DNA from: Anisakis pegreffii
Lineage: Eukaryota; Nematoda; Chromadorea; Rhabditida; Anisakidae
Assembly (NCBI GenBank): GCA_035041965.1
Contig: JAPYMA010002963.1
Coordinates: forward strand, 124,001-188,000
Direction of reading: 5' to 3'
Length of the DNA stretch: 64,000 bases
Below are positions 39,339 to 53,906 of the stretch, one piece after another. Both the position numbers and the translations under genes were made by a program. Every line of letters begins with the position of its first letter. The stretch's first letter is position 1. The notes under the pieces were generated by a model, which was given only the letters and a program-made list of their open reading frames with translations, searched no databases and had not been told where the DNA came from.

Positions 39339-40178
39339 TGGAGGCGGCGGCAGCAGTTATCAAACCTGGTTTTCGGGGTTTTTAGGAGAGGGGACTCTTT
39401 CCTCCGTGTATAGAATTAGCAGGGTTCTCAGCTAGTTAGTAATATCACAATCACCATCAATACTAATACAATATATTTCGTCGCAATGAATTTGATCAAA
39501 TTTATTTTGCTGTAACGTCACGGTTGGCAATAAATCCGCAATAACTTGTTCACGTCTTGCAAACTCAGTTAATATATTTATTGTTTTTGACTATAAAATT
39601 TGTTTTTGAATATCGCCTCGTTGTGTTTAAGCGCCGTTGTTGCAACTTATTTTCACAATTAAGCGATAATAAAGGCACGCATCGGAATTTGAATGCATTT
39701 TGAACGAAAACGTGCAGATATTTGATACTGCATCAAAATCAGAAAGATTCAAATAACTATGAGTACACAATGGTGTGAGTACATCTTCTCGTAATTGGAA
39801 ATGGACTAAAATCAAAAGATGTTGACATCCGATACATGAACGATGTATGTTTTAGGTGTTGGCAGTGAGCGATGTTAGTGCAATTGAAGGAAGCTGAAAT
39901 TCGGCGACTTTAAAGTACAGTTTCGAGACGTTATAAATGCATGGCTGCCACAATATCTGAGGATGTTTATTTAGGAGAACGTTCACGAAACACAAACAAG
40001 AAGAAAGGCTGCACCATTGGTGAGTGCTGTGATCAAAATGAGAGCTACTTTTTGAGCGGTATCGAGAAGAAAACCGAGAGAGTGACGACAGAGATATTCG
40101 ATGGTGACGATCAAAAATGATCGGAAAAAAAGTTTCATTCCAAAGGCCAACAAACTCATCAAACGGATATTTTTAATG

Positions 40179-40181
<3 letters not shown>

Positions 40182-40249
<68 letters not shown>
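40182..40249. repeat. (AT)n microsatellite, 68 bp
   Basis: Uninterrupted alternating A and T, self-complementary. It lies in the gene-poor region upstream of the GalNAc-transferase. The Ile-Tyr run of an ORF crossing it (40101-40388) is an artefact of this tract. Confidence 0.95.
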
Positions 40250-40252
<3 letters not shown>

Positions 40253-43200
40253 TACATTCCAATGGCTTAACGTATATTTCACAGATATTCCTCTTTCGAG
40301 GGGTGCGGAAATATCAAACAATTACATTATTGTAAATGCAAATTCATATCGATATGCGCGTCATTGCATCAATTTTCATTCATTTTAAATGAGCGCCGCT
40401 CGAAAACGACGCATCATTCATTTTTTTCCGAATTCAGACGATCGAACGCAAACAATATAAAAGCATGAACAATGCGAAAACATCAATCACGCTTTTATTC
40501 CGCGAATTCACTTTATCTCTTCTCGTCACGGAGCGACTGGGCATCAGTGATACACGGAATTAGAAGCGTATGATCCGGATACTTGATAGGGTGAATTGAC
40601 GGTGATTTAAAAAGTGATGATGATTGGGTTGATACGATCAGATATGGAGTGGTACGAACTGAGAGCATCGCTTTTTGAATACATGAAAGTTTACAAAGCA
40701 AAACTGCTTCGTGGAATGGGAACGCAACGTGCAATATAATAGCAGTTTATTGTTGTCGCAACGACGATGCGAGTGAAAACAATGAAATTTTTGGATGGAG
40801 CGGGCAGTGACTCATATACAAGATGCACAGTGATATTATTCATATTCGCATTTTTGAAGTATTGTTCTTTTCTTCTCTTGTTTCATCATTTTTTGCCAAT
40901 GAACAAATCGCTAAATTTTTGAGCAAGCAAGTGGAAAAACATTCGAACTGATGTATAAATGAATTTTTCAACACTCAACAAGAATGTTTTGTGAAATTCG
41001 ATCAAAAATAACAGAAATCTGTAAAATAATAAGATGAACTACCATCGAATCGATGATACTATGATGTAAGATATTTTATCACTAGAAACAATACAGTGGA
41101 CTCAATAAAACTTGCGATGAAATAAGTTTTCTGATAGGAAAGAAGTAAATGGAATGTTGCAATTTCGTTGTTCGGCAACAACGACCGATTTGAACTCCGT
41201 AAATAAAAAAGATCAAATTTCATAAGAGATTATTGATCACTTTCATTCCACATCTAAATATCAAAATCATGAAACAATTTACTGCAAATGAGCCGCTGAA
41301 ACGAAAAGCTATAAGCAACAATCCATGTCGGCTTCATCAACATTTCATGGAATGCGCATTGCTGCATGTGAACCGACGAACTGCCGAATTCTCCACGAGC
41401 CCACCGATATGAATTTCTGGTCATTAATGTACCAATGTTACATCATGCGTTAACTTTAATCACATTTGCACAATGTGTTGGCATCGAAACAAATACACAA
41501 CGAAACTCAGCAATGTGAATAACAATAGAATCTGCTCTGATAGTTGGTGATGAAGAATTTCGTCATAACATCATGCAGACGATAAGTTGGTTCATGTGCA
41601 AATAATGCTGATTATGAAGAGAATTTATTATACTTACGACTAGCGATTCTTTATGTTCTGAAATGGATTTAAAAACAAAAAAGTAAAACGCGCATTGGAT
41701 GTGAATGAAATAAGAAACCAAAGCTGAAGGTTTCTTAATTGAAGCAAACTGACAAAAGAAACAGATACAATTATTCGAGATTGTCTAATGTCTTTGTTTT
41801 TGGATCTGATGGAAGATATTCTTCTTATACACAAAATTAAGCATGAAAAAATTTAATTGTTCGAGAACACGCGCAAATTTACGAAACATCGCTAACACAT
41901 TAACTCGTTGGAGATAGTCACTATCACAGCTAGAAGGATGGAAAAGCTTCAGATTTGACACTCTACTGAAACTGATACTGACTGAGAATTGGAGCAAGAT
42001 GCACTATCAGAGAAACATTAATGATAAGCACATAACTAAACTAATCGAATAGAAATACTTTTTTTCGATTCCCAACATAGATAATATCAAAAAGATGTGT
42101 TGATTTTAGTGTATCATTGAAGAAACTTTAAAAAAGTTAATTGTGAGAACAAATGAAAATCTTAGAACTGGAGTCCTTCAGAGAAAACTCGTTCAAAATT
42201 TTCGTCTGTGATCATTGAGGAAGTCATAAATTGCAGATTTGAAAATAATAAAATGAAATGAAGCTATGAATGTGCAGCGTTTTCAAAAATTCTTACATAA
42301 AAGCTGATTTAGGGCATGTGTTTAAATTTTAATGTTCAACGACTTTATCGCAAAGAATGGTGGTGACTTGCCTTTAAGCAAAAACGTTTTGAGTGGAACA
42401 AATGACTGAGAAAGGATATAATGAGTACTTTTTGGAGCATTTCACCACACTTCTCCATCATGCTAATGAATCAATGAAAAACGAGCACGTGAACATATAG
42501 AATGTTGTTATCTCAGATGTTAGTATTTCTTACTGCAACACTTCAAAATGTACATATAACGAACGCATTGCTCGCTCAAGGACAGAATCAAGTACGCGAG
42601 TGGCAGCAGCCCAAGAATGTATAGTGAAGTGAGAATGGAGATAAGAACGAGAAACGTTATCTAAAGAGTTCATGTACTCGAACAATGCGCATGAATCACT
42701 GACCGTCTGAAGAGATAAACACCACTAAAATGTCCATGAACAAGTGAGAAAAAATTGTCACACAAAACATCTTCATAACTTAACGTTTCTATTGAATACG
42801 AATTCAGAAACCAAGTATTTTTATCTCTCTTCGGTTAATGTAATGATGTTAGTGTTGATAAAGCTTATGCAATGGATTCAAAAGCGTTCGGTGCCCAAAT
42901 TCCACAAGCTAAATTCTATCTGAACATTCAAATATTGTTGATTCAGCTGAAAATTCATAGGCGTTACACACCAAATAGTTTTATATGAGTGTGTACATAT
43001 AGCCATCGATGTAAACCAACGAAATCGTTCAGCAATATTTTCACGAACTCGAACAACAACAGTACCGATGGTACGCAATATGATTATTATGCATAATAAC
43101 TGACCTTATTCAACGGTAATTATTCACTGAATCAATCAATTAATTGTTCGGCATTTGAATGCAGAAGAAAACTGGTGAGAAACCAGTGAATCAGCGAAAA

Positions 43201-44462
43201 GATATGCGAATTGAAATTAGCCTTGAATGACCTCGATGAAGAAGAGTTCTTTACTGAATTCTTCGATTGGATTTGCATTAAAATAAACTTGTTTGAGACG
43301 TATTCATGAGAATGTTCGTCGACACTGCTAGGCTGCTTGTGATGACACACCTTGTGCACATTGTTCGTATAGTTTAAGACATAAAACTGTTATTGAAGAC
43401 ATAACGTCATAGCACTGATAAATCTGCTTTTTTTGAAATCTTTTGTGAAATATCACTTGATCGCATGATTCATCTGATTTGACATTCGATCGATAAAAAT
43501 ATTGCTCGGTGGGTTGGAGGTTTAAATTGGAAATATTCGTTCATGCTGAAAAAGGGATGAACCAGCATCACTTACAATAGCAAACAAATAAACGTTTGTT
43601 TTGTTCCTCCAGTATGCTACCCTCTTGCTTTTTTATTCACGATAGTGTTCAGGACTCAAACAGATTTTTTAATCATAAAGTTTCAGTGTACATATGATAT
43701 GCGAATGCTGTCCAATAAGGCAGCACTTATGAGTGAACGTTGAATAAACAATGCGATTAAATGACACGAAGATTAAATGAACAAAACGAAACAATGATCA
43801 ATCACTGATTACAAACCTTGTAAAGTAGCTATTTGAAATACTCATTTCGTCAGTAAAATACCGCATCGTGTCTCTGTAGAAACAACTTTCTACGTTCCAC
43901 ACTGGGATGCACAGTGATAAGTGAACCTCATTTTTGACACGACAGCAACGGTGACCAGTTGCTAACAGTGGCAAACGGAAGGTGATATACATAGCACGAA
44001 ACGCAGATCAGTGACACTTATTTGTGGAGCAAATTCGATAAGAATCAATTCTGAGGAGTTGAAAATGCCTAAAAATGATGATGAATGGAGTGTGCAGAAA
44101 ACATGAAGGTACTGAACTCCTAAATTAGCAGAAAATGGACACTGGTTGTACACTAATAAGATGAGACACAATGCTTTTTCATTACTGTTGAATAAAATTG
44201 TTGAATAATGTTAGATGTTCCACCGTTGAATATTTGATACAAGTAACGAGGAAAGGAGCAGAACATGTTTTGAGGCACACTATTGTTTGAGTATTGCCAT
44301 TATGCAGCCGTAGACTAACATTGCAAAGGTAATCTGCGCACTCGACATTTTTAAAGAACGTCATTCGTGTTTGCTCTTCAATGATATGCTTATTAAATCA
44401 TAACCACGATCATCACTCACAGAGTGACTGACTCGTCGAGCTCTGATGTAGTGAACGATTCG

Positions 44463-44605
44463 CATTGATAACAAATAAGCTACTGCTAGCAAACGGTGAT
44501 TTTCCCATTGATAATTTTCTCACTGACGATGATTTGACAAACGATTAATCTCTCACAGAAGTTTTCTCATTGATAACAAATAAGTTACTACTAGCAAACG
44601 GTGAT
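44463..44605. repeat. Two direct copies of a ~37-bp unit
   Basis: CATTGATAACAAATAAG followed by TACTGCTAGCAAACGGTGAT at 44463-44500, and again with two changes at 44569-44605. Confidence 0.75.
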
Positions 44606-47600
44606 GTGACTACGGATAGTTGCAATTGCAAACGTAACGTAGTGATGAGCATTGTGCAAGTGCTAAAGCTTATTTTGGGATGATTCACTTATCACAGACT
44701 GACAACATCGTTAATAAAATGAAATTATTTAAACGATTTACATTCAGTTTTAAAAAGAAAGAATCAAATGTGAATTTTCAAAAAGAAAACTTCTTGGGCA
44801 AATTGAATTTTTTTCATAGTGGTGAATGCGAGAGGACAATAAAATCAACAATCAAATGCATTTTGAAGATGAAATCGCACAGAGGAAATCTTTCACTGTG
44901 GATGATTGGAGGAGGAAGGGCAGCAGCGATAGGCACACCACTGCTAAACTTGTATCTGATTGCGATTTCTCGAAAGAATTTTGCAAAAAACAGGATGCAT
45001 ACACTCGAAATTTTTGATTTTCTCTTACGTTAATCATGAGAAGAGTACTTGGAGAGTTCAGAGGAGTTGCTGATTTCTCTCGGGAAACATAAAGGTGTTT
45101 GATGTATCCTTTTCAGGAACACACCAGCATCTAGCATAATTCTATGGATGAGGAGAGCGCTTAGATCGATGATGAGTTTAACCATAATTTAAAGCGCAGC
45201 AACTACAAAGTCATAACCTAACGAAAGGTACATTCAACACTGATGAAAAGTACTTGTTAAGGGGAGCTGAGGATATGTAAGTATAAAACGTGATGAGTTT
45301 CAACTGAAAAGGAAAAAAACTCTCTGAAAGGAGTATAATACTAAAAAATCAAAAAACATTAAAACATGTATGAATGTAACTAAATTTCATCTTCTGATGT
45401 TCACAGCTCATACAGCGGAAAAGATTTGCTTGCGCTGTACTTTTGTGACTTACATCACTGCGAATATAATCGACATTGGCATTTGTATTCATTACATGAC
45501 AAAATAATTGAAGTGAGCAACATCTGCGAAGATATCTTCGATAATAGGATGCACTGAACGATGTTGGATGATGATGTATCAGCAATGATGTTTTATTTAT
45601 CTTCGTCAAACACAAAACGAGAATTAATTCATCAATAGTGCTAAATTGCGGACACATCCATAAAAGACTGCTCTATCATCGAAAGAATGGCAACAACGCT
45701 CAATTTTCACTTCAACTCGTGAATTCATTTCCAAGACGTTTGACCGATGAGATTACAATCGAATCGCATCAGTCATTTGTCAATAAACGTGACTGAAATG
45801 TGCGCAATTCCAACTGAATCAATGCGCAGCAATTCTAAACAACTTAAAGTTGCACTGAAATATGCTCAATTTGGTGAATGCACTATGCTGATTGGATTTC
45901 ATCTCTTTGTATGACTGCATGAAGTTCTGATGGCGACCCTCATCAAGCTCCTCACATCAGCTAAGAGTGACTGAGAAATTCTGATGAAGTGGATGAGCGC
46001 TTTTAGAAGCAGTAAATAATTGTAGATGTTCGTCGCATAGACTGACTGGTTTTAATGAGCACTTGTGTAAGGCAAATAGACTTATCCTTTTCATATTTGT
46101 GTTTCCACATAATGGTCATTTCATAAAATAGAGCAAAACTTAGTAAAATCATATAACGAGAAGAAACCAGTGACGATCATTTGAATGAATAATAAATACA
46201 GTACGCTTTAGATTAATTGTAAGATGCGAATACTTTTGAATTTAAGAAATCAGATTGCGCAATAGAGTTATCTCTAGACAACATCAGTTACATAAACGAT
46301 CATTGCAGAAATGAAGACAACATACCGCGGATACTTTTTGAAGATCGCTTAGAACGCTTCAATTCGCGTAATGTGAACAAATTTCGAAAAAAATTTAAGC
46401 ACTTAGTGGAACATGGTAAAAACACATTCATTCGAACGTCTTTCTCTGTCAACGCAACGGCAAAATAAATTCCTCATAATATAAGAGCACATTTCGGAGT
46501 ATGCATCACGCATGTCTAGATAAAATTATGGCAAACAGTTGTTATCCAATCGGTTGTTTCAAGGTTTCGATGATTTCCATGGAAAATGTTAATGTAAATG
46601 CATGACAGTCAAACGATACCAGTTATACTTTTGATAAACAGAAGGGGATCTGATGTGGTTGGTGCCCCGCTGTCTGTATATAGCGAACCAAAGAGTAAGT
46701 GTGGATAACTGAAAAAATTTGCAAATCCGTGACGGCTTAATTCCAGAGTAATGCTCATTATTAGACTGCGGCTAACACGTAGACTCAGGGTTATGCGCTC
46801 GCTTCAGTCACACGCTGAAACCCTGAACACTTTCTACTGAATAATTTTCGACATTGTTCCAACCAGAGTGAGAACACTTTTCAAACGTTTCCAAATAAAG
46901 TCATCGAATAAGCAACATGTATTGATGTAACTGTTACTCTTTGTGTACATCATGCATCTCTAATGCAGTTCTCTACGAGATATGATCGATCGCATGCAAT
47001 CTAATTCGATTATTTACTTACGTGACAATTTGCACATTTCCTGCTGAAATGAACTGCCAACAATGCGCAACACGATCAAAAATTGTCCATTATTTTGATT
47101 CGTTCGTTTTCTGTGAGTTTCGCGACTGAATTCATTCATTTATTCATTCAGCTATCAATATTCGTTACGAATAAAAACCTCTTTAATAGCAGCATCACAA
47201 GTATCAGTGTCCAGCAGTTTCTACATCCAATTTTGAGCGATTAACTAGCAGATCAGATCCCTCCATCTCATTTACGATGTTCCCCGATTTCTGTCCCGAA
47301 CACTAGATGGTCATTCTGTAACTGTTCCCAACATCTTTGATGTCATCCTCTTCTTTTATTCAAAAATTTTTCTTTCAAACGTTTAACGACATTCTTAACT
47401 TCGTTAACATCCCAAATGCAACCATTAATTAATTCTACGATTGCTCATATTAGACCTGGCCCTAACCCTTTTCTCTGCAGTTGCAATCGTATTCTTGTTC
47501 TCATTTGTTGTGGCAGTAATGCAGCAGCACCATCGATATGAAATATTGCTTGGATAGGTTTCATGTCAACACTTTTATTTCGGTTGCACTTTTGGTGATG

Positions 47601-49412
47601 TCAAACAACAACTACGACAAATCAACAGATTTGCTAGCAACACTAATGCCATCATCAGGATATTACTGAATAGCACATATGTAGCGATGAATAAGCGATG
47701 GCATTGCATTTGTTGACTGTGAACTATTTGCTTCAGGGCAGGATCATGTAAAATTCGAAGGATGGGTGATCACTTGGATGAGGAGGACACAGCGATGCGA
47801 ATATAACAGAAAGGATACGGGAGAAGGAAAAAAGAGAACGTCGGTAACCTTTGCGATTTGTCTGAACGAACATCACCAGCATGCATCGAAGAAATGAGCG
47901 AAAAATCAATCTTAATCACATTTTTATTTGCAAAAACCCTTTCCTCCCCCATGCTGCATCCTTGTTCCGAGTTCTCTTTCTTCACTTCTTTCCATGGAGA
48001 TGTGCTGCTGATTGCAGTAGATGAATTCCGAGTGCTGATTAAATATCGTTCTCAAATGCACACAATCACAGCAAAATAACGCCAATTTAGTTGCCTAATT
48101 GGTGTTGTAAAAGTTCCACTTCGCATTGTGCGACTGAATAAATGAGGGAAAATTTTTGAAGATTCCATTCATCGTATTCATAGATACATCAAAAGTAGGA
48201 AATTACGTCAGCAAAAGAGTATGGTCAACAAACGTCCAAAATGTTCTCTAAATTCTATTCAAAAAGGACGCTTCATGAACGATTTCAAAAGGAGTTTTTC
48301 ATACGACAGATGAAATTCCACTTGAAGTTTTTGTTAACGCATCGCTGGTTTGGTAGAAGTTCATTGGAGCTCTTTTCAAACTCCATAAATTACCGTCTAC
48401 TGCAGAATTCCATGGTTGAAAGGGCAACGACCCATTCATTTTTTACGCCATGTTTCAAACCGCTAACTCAAATATTCATACCGTAATAGAACAACAATTC
48501 ATTTCAACAGACTGTCTATTATTAATGAAGACGAATAAAGACTACAACAAGCGATCATTCAAAGAATAATCAAACGTGTAAAGAATATTTGACTAAGTTG
48601 GTACGGTGCAGTTTGCTATCTGAACATCATTCACAAAAATCGAGTAGTCAGAATGTACTTTCTGGTGATGACACTGCTCAGGCAGAAATTCAAACACAAC
48701 ATTGACTAATCCGTTCAGATGACTAACGAAAGAGAATTGAATTCACATGAGGTTTACATTTCAGTGATACATTACACAAACTAATTATAAAATTGTATTT
48801 ACACTACACAAAAAGCGCGCAAAACGAGAACTTTTTTTTTTGAGAATTAAACTGACCAATTCAGAATTTTACCATTTGGCAGCGCAATTCCAAAAGATGC
48901 ACTTTCAATTCGGTGATTTTTCTCAAGTCTTTTGCGAGTATATCTGAGATGTGTGAAATACGTAAATAAATCAATGCATGCGCTATCATACTAATCGCTA
49001 TCTCTTTCCTCAACATATCGTTCATATCAAATCAAATTATCGTTCATATCAAATTATTAGCACGCGAAATTTTTTACGTTACCCAAATTTTTTTAATTTT
49101 ACAATCTTATAATTTCTTAATGTTCAGTTTATATCTGATGATGATGTTCCAGCCGGCCACTTCAATTCATCGACTTTGAGCGTTCTTGCATAATTTCTTT
49201 TTTTTATTTTAGTTTTCGTAAATTGCTGCTAAAGGTTCACTATTATTGTAACTCTTCATCGTGTTGCTTTCATTTTTTTATGGACAGTTATTTTGTGGAT
49301 TGCTGAGCATTACTCAACCATTTCTTGCCGTTGTAACTCATAATGCTTACTAGAAGAAAATTAGATTTATGGCTGATAGATGTGACAGCATGAGAGCAGC
49401 TGGTTACAGTCA

Positions 49413-49858
49413 ATGGTGGTAGGCACTAGTTACGACGCATCCCCAAAATTCGAGAGCTTAACGACAGCTGCACATTTAGGTGAAATGTTGTACGGATTAC
49501 TCAACGAACATGGGCAATCTACGCGTGTGATATTTTGGCTGAAATTCTTAACGAACATGAGTTATTTTATGAAATACATAAAGAATCGATGGAAAACAAT
49601 CGATACATCGCGCATCAATTCACGAAAAAAGTTCCAGCCCAATGCATCGGCTTCGTTTTCTCCGACTGAATTCCAGAACTAACACGAATCAAGTGCTTCT
49701 GGCGGTGCTTCTGCAATCGGAGGAAAACTGAGCCAGTTTTGCATCAGCCCAATAATGTTCACACACTGAGCAATGATAGTGCAACAACGAAATCGTTTCC
49801 AACTGCTGAATTCAACATTTTAAAGGTTCGTTCATTCGACGTGCGCAGAATCTAAATG
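49413..49858 (+). pseudogene. Possible decayed coding segment
   Basis: From ATG at 49413 a frame reads TSYDASPKFESLTTAAHLGE, then LLNEHGQSTRVIFWLKF, then a basic and Ser-rich part, and meets TAA at 49680-49682. After the stop the same frame continues with low-complexity ESSASGGASAIGGKLSQF. A different frame then gives HTLSNDSATTKSFPTAEF to about 49858. Coding-like sequence across a stop and a frame change suggests a broken gene, though unrecognised introns could also explain it. No family is recognised. Confidence 0.2.
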
Positions 49859-52800
49859 CGACAAGCGAATGATCATTGCTCGATGACGGAAATGCTTTTG
49901 GGTTCATTCGAAAAGAGAATTTTCTGAAATGAAATTTCTCAACAATCATTATCGTATCACACTCTAGGCGGGCTTAAATGCGATTATCAGTCAATCGCGC
50001 TACAGTTCGTAAACAAACAAATGAGTTTATAGAAATACGCATGCACCAATATGAATATGTTGTGCTTATTGTGCATTTATTGAATTTAAAGTTTGGTTGT
50101 GGCGCTGCTGATGTATAGAAATGAGATTGATTCAATTTATAATTCAAGAAATACATTTCATTCGAATAGTTCAATATCGACTGAGAGAGGATGCATGAAA
50201 AGGAGTGCAAAACACTGCGAGTATATCGAAACGCGAATTATTGCTGCTGAGTGACGACGCTGGTGGACATGTTGAAATTGGTTCATAATGGACTCTTTCA
50301 ATTGTGCTGGTGCATTCCACAAAATCAGCACATATGTAGGCATAGAGACATGAAATTGAAGTCAGTTGAACATATGTACCCTCACACATAGATAGATCCC
50401 CATTCAGTTTTCCATTTCATTTCCCTGATGTCCATCCTAATTATCGTTGAATATGCACGAAGAAAAAAGCGAAATTTTGCCATAAATATCGCTATTCATA
50501 AGAGGTTTGCATAGTATGCATGAAGACGACATGCAAGTAAGTGAACATGGAACGATGATCATTAAAATAATGAATTTTCGATAAGCAATAGCCAATTTGC
50601 GAAATATTCAAACGGAGACGTATTTCAAATTGACGACGAACGTTTCGAAGGGATGAACGTGATCGCAGAATACGATGACGTTCGTTGAATGCAATGAACT
50701 TGTAGAGTGCATAAGTGATATGCATAAACATTTGTGTAACGAGCAGATAGATATAAGAGACTGGTTTTGATGTTCGCAACTGATACGACGACAATAAACT
50801 GATAAAATTGTTTGATAAGCGCTACGAATGTTTAACGTACATCGATCTGAATGCTTCCCAATCAATTCAAAGCATTCATATGAACTGTTATTTCTGATTG
50901 TTTACACTTCCCGGCTAGAATGTACTGTATTTGTTTACTAATGAAACGAAAGCTCATGATCGAACAAGACAAACTGAAGCGATGACACATGAAGTGGTAT
51001 GCGCATACTAAATAAACTACAAGCAGCTATCGTTAGAGTGTGAGTTTTTGATTATTTTAGTGAATGATTCGGTTTATTTATAAAGTGCGTTGTGCACAAT
51101 CAGACGTTCTCAAACAGTAGATTACAAATTACAACAAGTACAAGTGAAATTTAGATGATTTACGAGACAAAATGATTTCTTTAATTTATTAGCGAATGAT
51201 CGAAATTTTATAGACTGCAATAAAATTTCATTGAATCATAACCTTCTTAATTCATGCGACAAATTTATATTCAAGTGAACGCAGAGTGAACTACGATCAT
51301 TTGAATAGTATAAAAAAGGGAATACGTGAAAGGTTAACCTAAATTGTATCATCACACCACAAACAGTAACAGACAGTTGATACGTGAAAAACACAAAAAA
51401 AATGTTTGACTGATAAGTGACATGATAAGTGATAAGTGACCTCCGACGATTTATGTGACGTGGAAGTGGAAAAATGATTTTCATCGTCTTGAAAATTTTG
51501 AAGTGATTATTCTGTTCGTTTCAACAACTTACAACTGGCGAAAATTTATGTGAACCACAAAAATTTCATATGAAACGTATCAAACGTGTCAAATCTACAA
51601 CAGTGAATATTTATGTGATCAAATATAACTTTTAAAACCACAGTTTAAAAAGCATTCCAATGGTTCACTTTGATTGAAGCAGCAGCAACGTCTGAATTTT
51701 TGAACGCGAAAATACAGGCCATCAAAATTCTGAACAGCAGATTTCATTCTGTTCATGAAAAGTGTTTAGCAAAACCAACAAACGTCACTGATGGTTTATC
51801 ATAGAGAAGTGATCCGTTAGAAATGACCGAAAGCTTGAACAAGACGACTGACTGCGAAGTAATTGATTCAAGAATGGAAGCTGCCAAAAAAAGACGTTGA
51901 AAAGAATTCCAACAGCGAGTAACTTAATGCGGTGGATGGATCATCGATGAGATCTTGAATCAATGAAGAATGAGCTATGTGAACACCGATTACGAGTTGA
52001 ATTGCCGCAGAATCGGAGCACATACGATGATGTACTCAGCCAGCACCAACCACCATCCACTTTCCGACATTCTGGTCAGCTCAATAAATCATAACCGAAA
52101 TAATCGTTCCATCAATTTCGCATTAGTTTCACATACCCCAACAACGTAACAATGAGACGTTCATTATTGCGCGTTATCAACATCTTATTACGCAACAATT
52201 ACGGGATAACGAACGGCTCATAGTGATCACATATCAACGCACAGTTATCAATCAAATGCAATTGATCTACACACCACTCCGTTGCTGAGTGCTAATGATA
52301 CTTACTTTTGATCAATGAAATGACCGCACTGATCTACCGCATCGTAATTACCCTCTCAGTAATCCAAATCGATTGTCTAAATATGCGTATATTCATTTCA
52401 TGATGCCAGTAAAAGCAACCTATGAAATAAACATTCCACATTCAAACACTACCCGTATTACGCATTCTCAAAGCAATCGGTCCGTCATAACCTAAAATTC
52501 TGAAAGCATTCTCATTCCGCAACATCTCTGCGCATTTCAGCTAATAAAATTTAATTGTAAACCGATAAGCATACGACAACAACCTTTTATTGTCTAAAAT
52601 GATGGGAATATAACAAACAAATTGAACGCACACAAAAGGAATCGAATGTAGAGTGCACACACAGCAATGCGTACAATATGCCAGATGTGCGATGATGCGA
52701 GCAATGAAGGTCACAAACGATACCGAACGATTTCATCGAAAAAATTTCTCCCGGTGAACAGCGGCGATCAATCACTTTTTTGATCTTTGCGAAGTATTTC

Positions 52801-53906
52801 GACGTATAATCCAAAAATATCACATCAACAAATTCCAACTATCGTGTGCATTGATCAATTCAATTCGTTTGCGAAGTTTGCTCTCCACATAACAAATTAA
52901 TAAGTGACACTCAGAAGCCGCACCAAAATGTCTCCAATCATCGAAGTGCAATACAATAGTCGAACACTATCAGTAAAATTAATCTCAATAAAATTAATCT
53001 CTAAAACACAATGCAATATTCACACGTATGCAAAATGATTCAATAAATCTAATTCAAAAACATAAAATCATGTTTTTTCGGCTAATTATGTTCGAGGCTG
53101 GCGTGAATCAAATACATTACGTTTACATTGTTATGCAAGACGTTGCATTATAATTCGAGAAAAGTACACTTACCGAACACTAATGAATTATTCATACTTC
53201 ATGACAAATATCTAAACAAATATCGCGCCAGCCTAGTTTACCGTCAATAAGATGATAACAAATTTACAACAGATTAAAACTCTTCTAAAAAACAACCATA
53301 AATTTAAGAACAACCCGACTAACTTACAAACGTGATAGAATGGCAACGTTAAAAATGAATGACATTCTAAAGTCCATAAAACTATACACGAGAACACTTA
53401 TAAATCATTCATTTTCAACTACTATTGCACACTCTCATTCAGAACCTCCAAAATACATTAAATAAATAATCCAACAACATACATCTCATTCGATGAAGCA
53501 ACTCTTCACCATTTACTTCCATTTTTCAAACGTTTTCTAAATGACTCAAACATATACGACTCATAATTATGAACTTGAAAATGCCTCGAAAAATAAAATG
53601 CCAATGCCTAGAAAGTGACTGTCATAGAAGTAGAGGTAAATATAACTTGTGTATCAGAGCAAAAGCAAGGTTGAGGTATTCAGTTGATAAGGTTCATAAA
53701 CCGTGCACAGATATTCGGTATAACGCTGAACAGAAATAATCATGGCTGATAATCATCGTACTATGGCATCGAATGAAATCTGCAGTCTGCAATGGGCTCG
53801 TTCATATGAAAAATCATATTCGAACACACAACTCTCTTCAAAATTAAATACAATAACATTTCCAAACGTTCACTCGTCTCTTTCCACGTATTTCAGTCAC
53901 GTTCGA

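Larger units (their letters stand above)
37932..53906. other. 16-kb stretch without a convincing gene
   Basis: The region upstream of the GalNAc-transferase and downstream of coq-2. It contains the (AT)n tract, the 44.5-kb duplication, the small ORF at 39078-39338 and coding-like remnants at 48865-49858. Other ORFs are short and lack matching splice partners. It may hold long regulatory DNA, a fast-evolving gene with small exons, or non-coding RNA. Confidence 0.5.

Noticed and set aside
40101..40388. ORF with a long Ile-Tyr run
   Set aside because: Produced by the (AT)n microsatellite.
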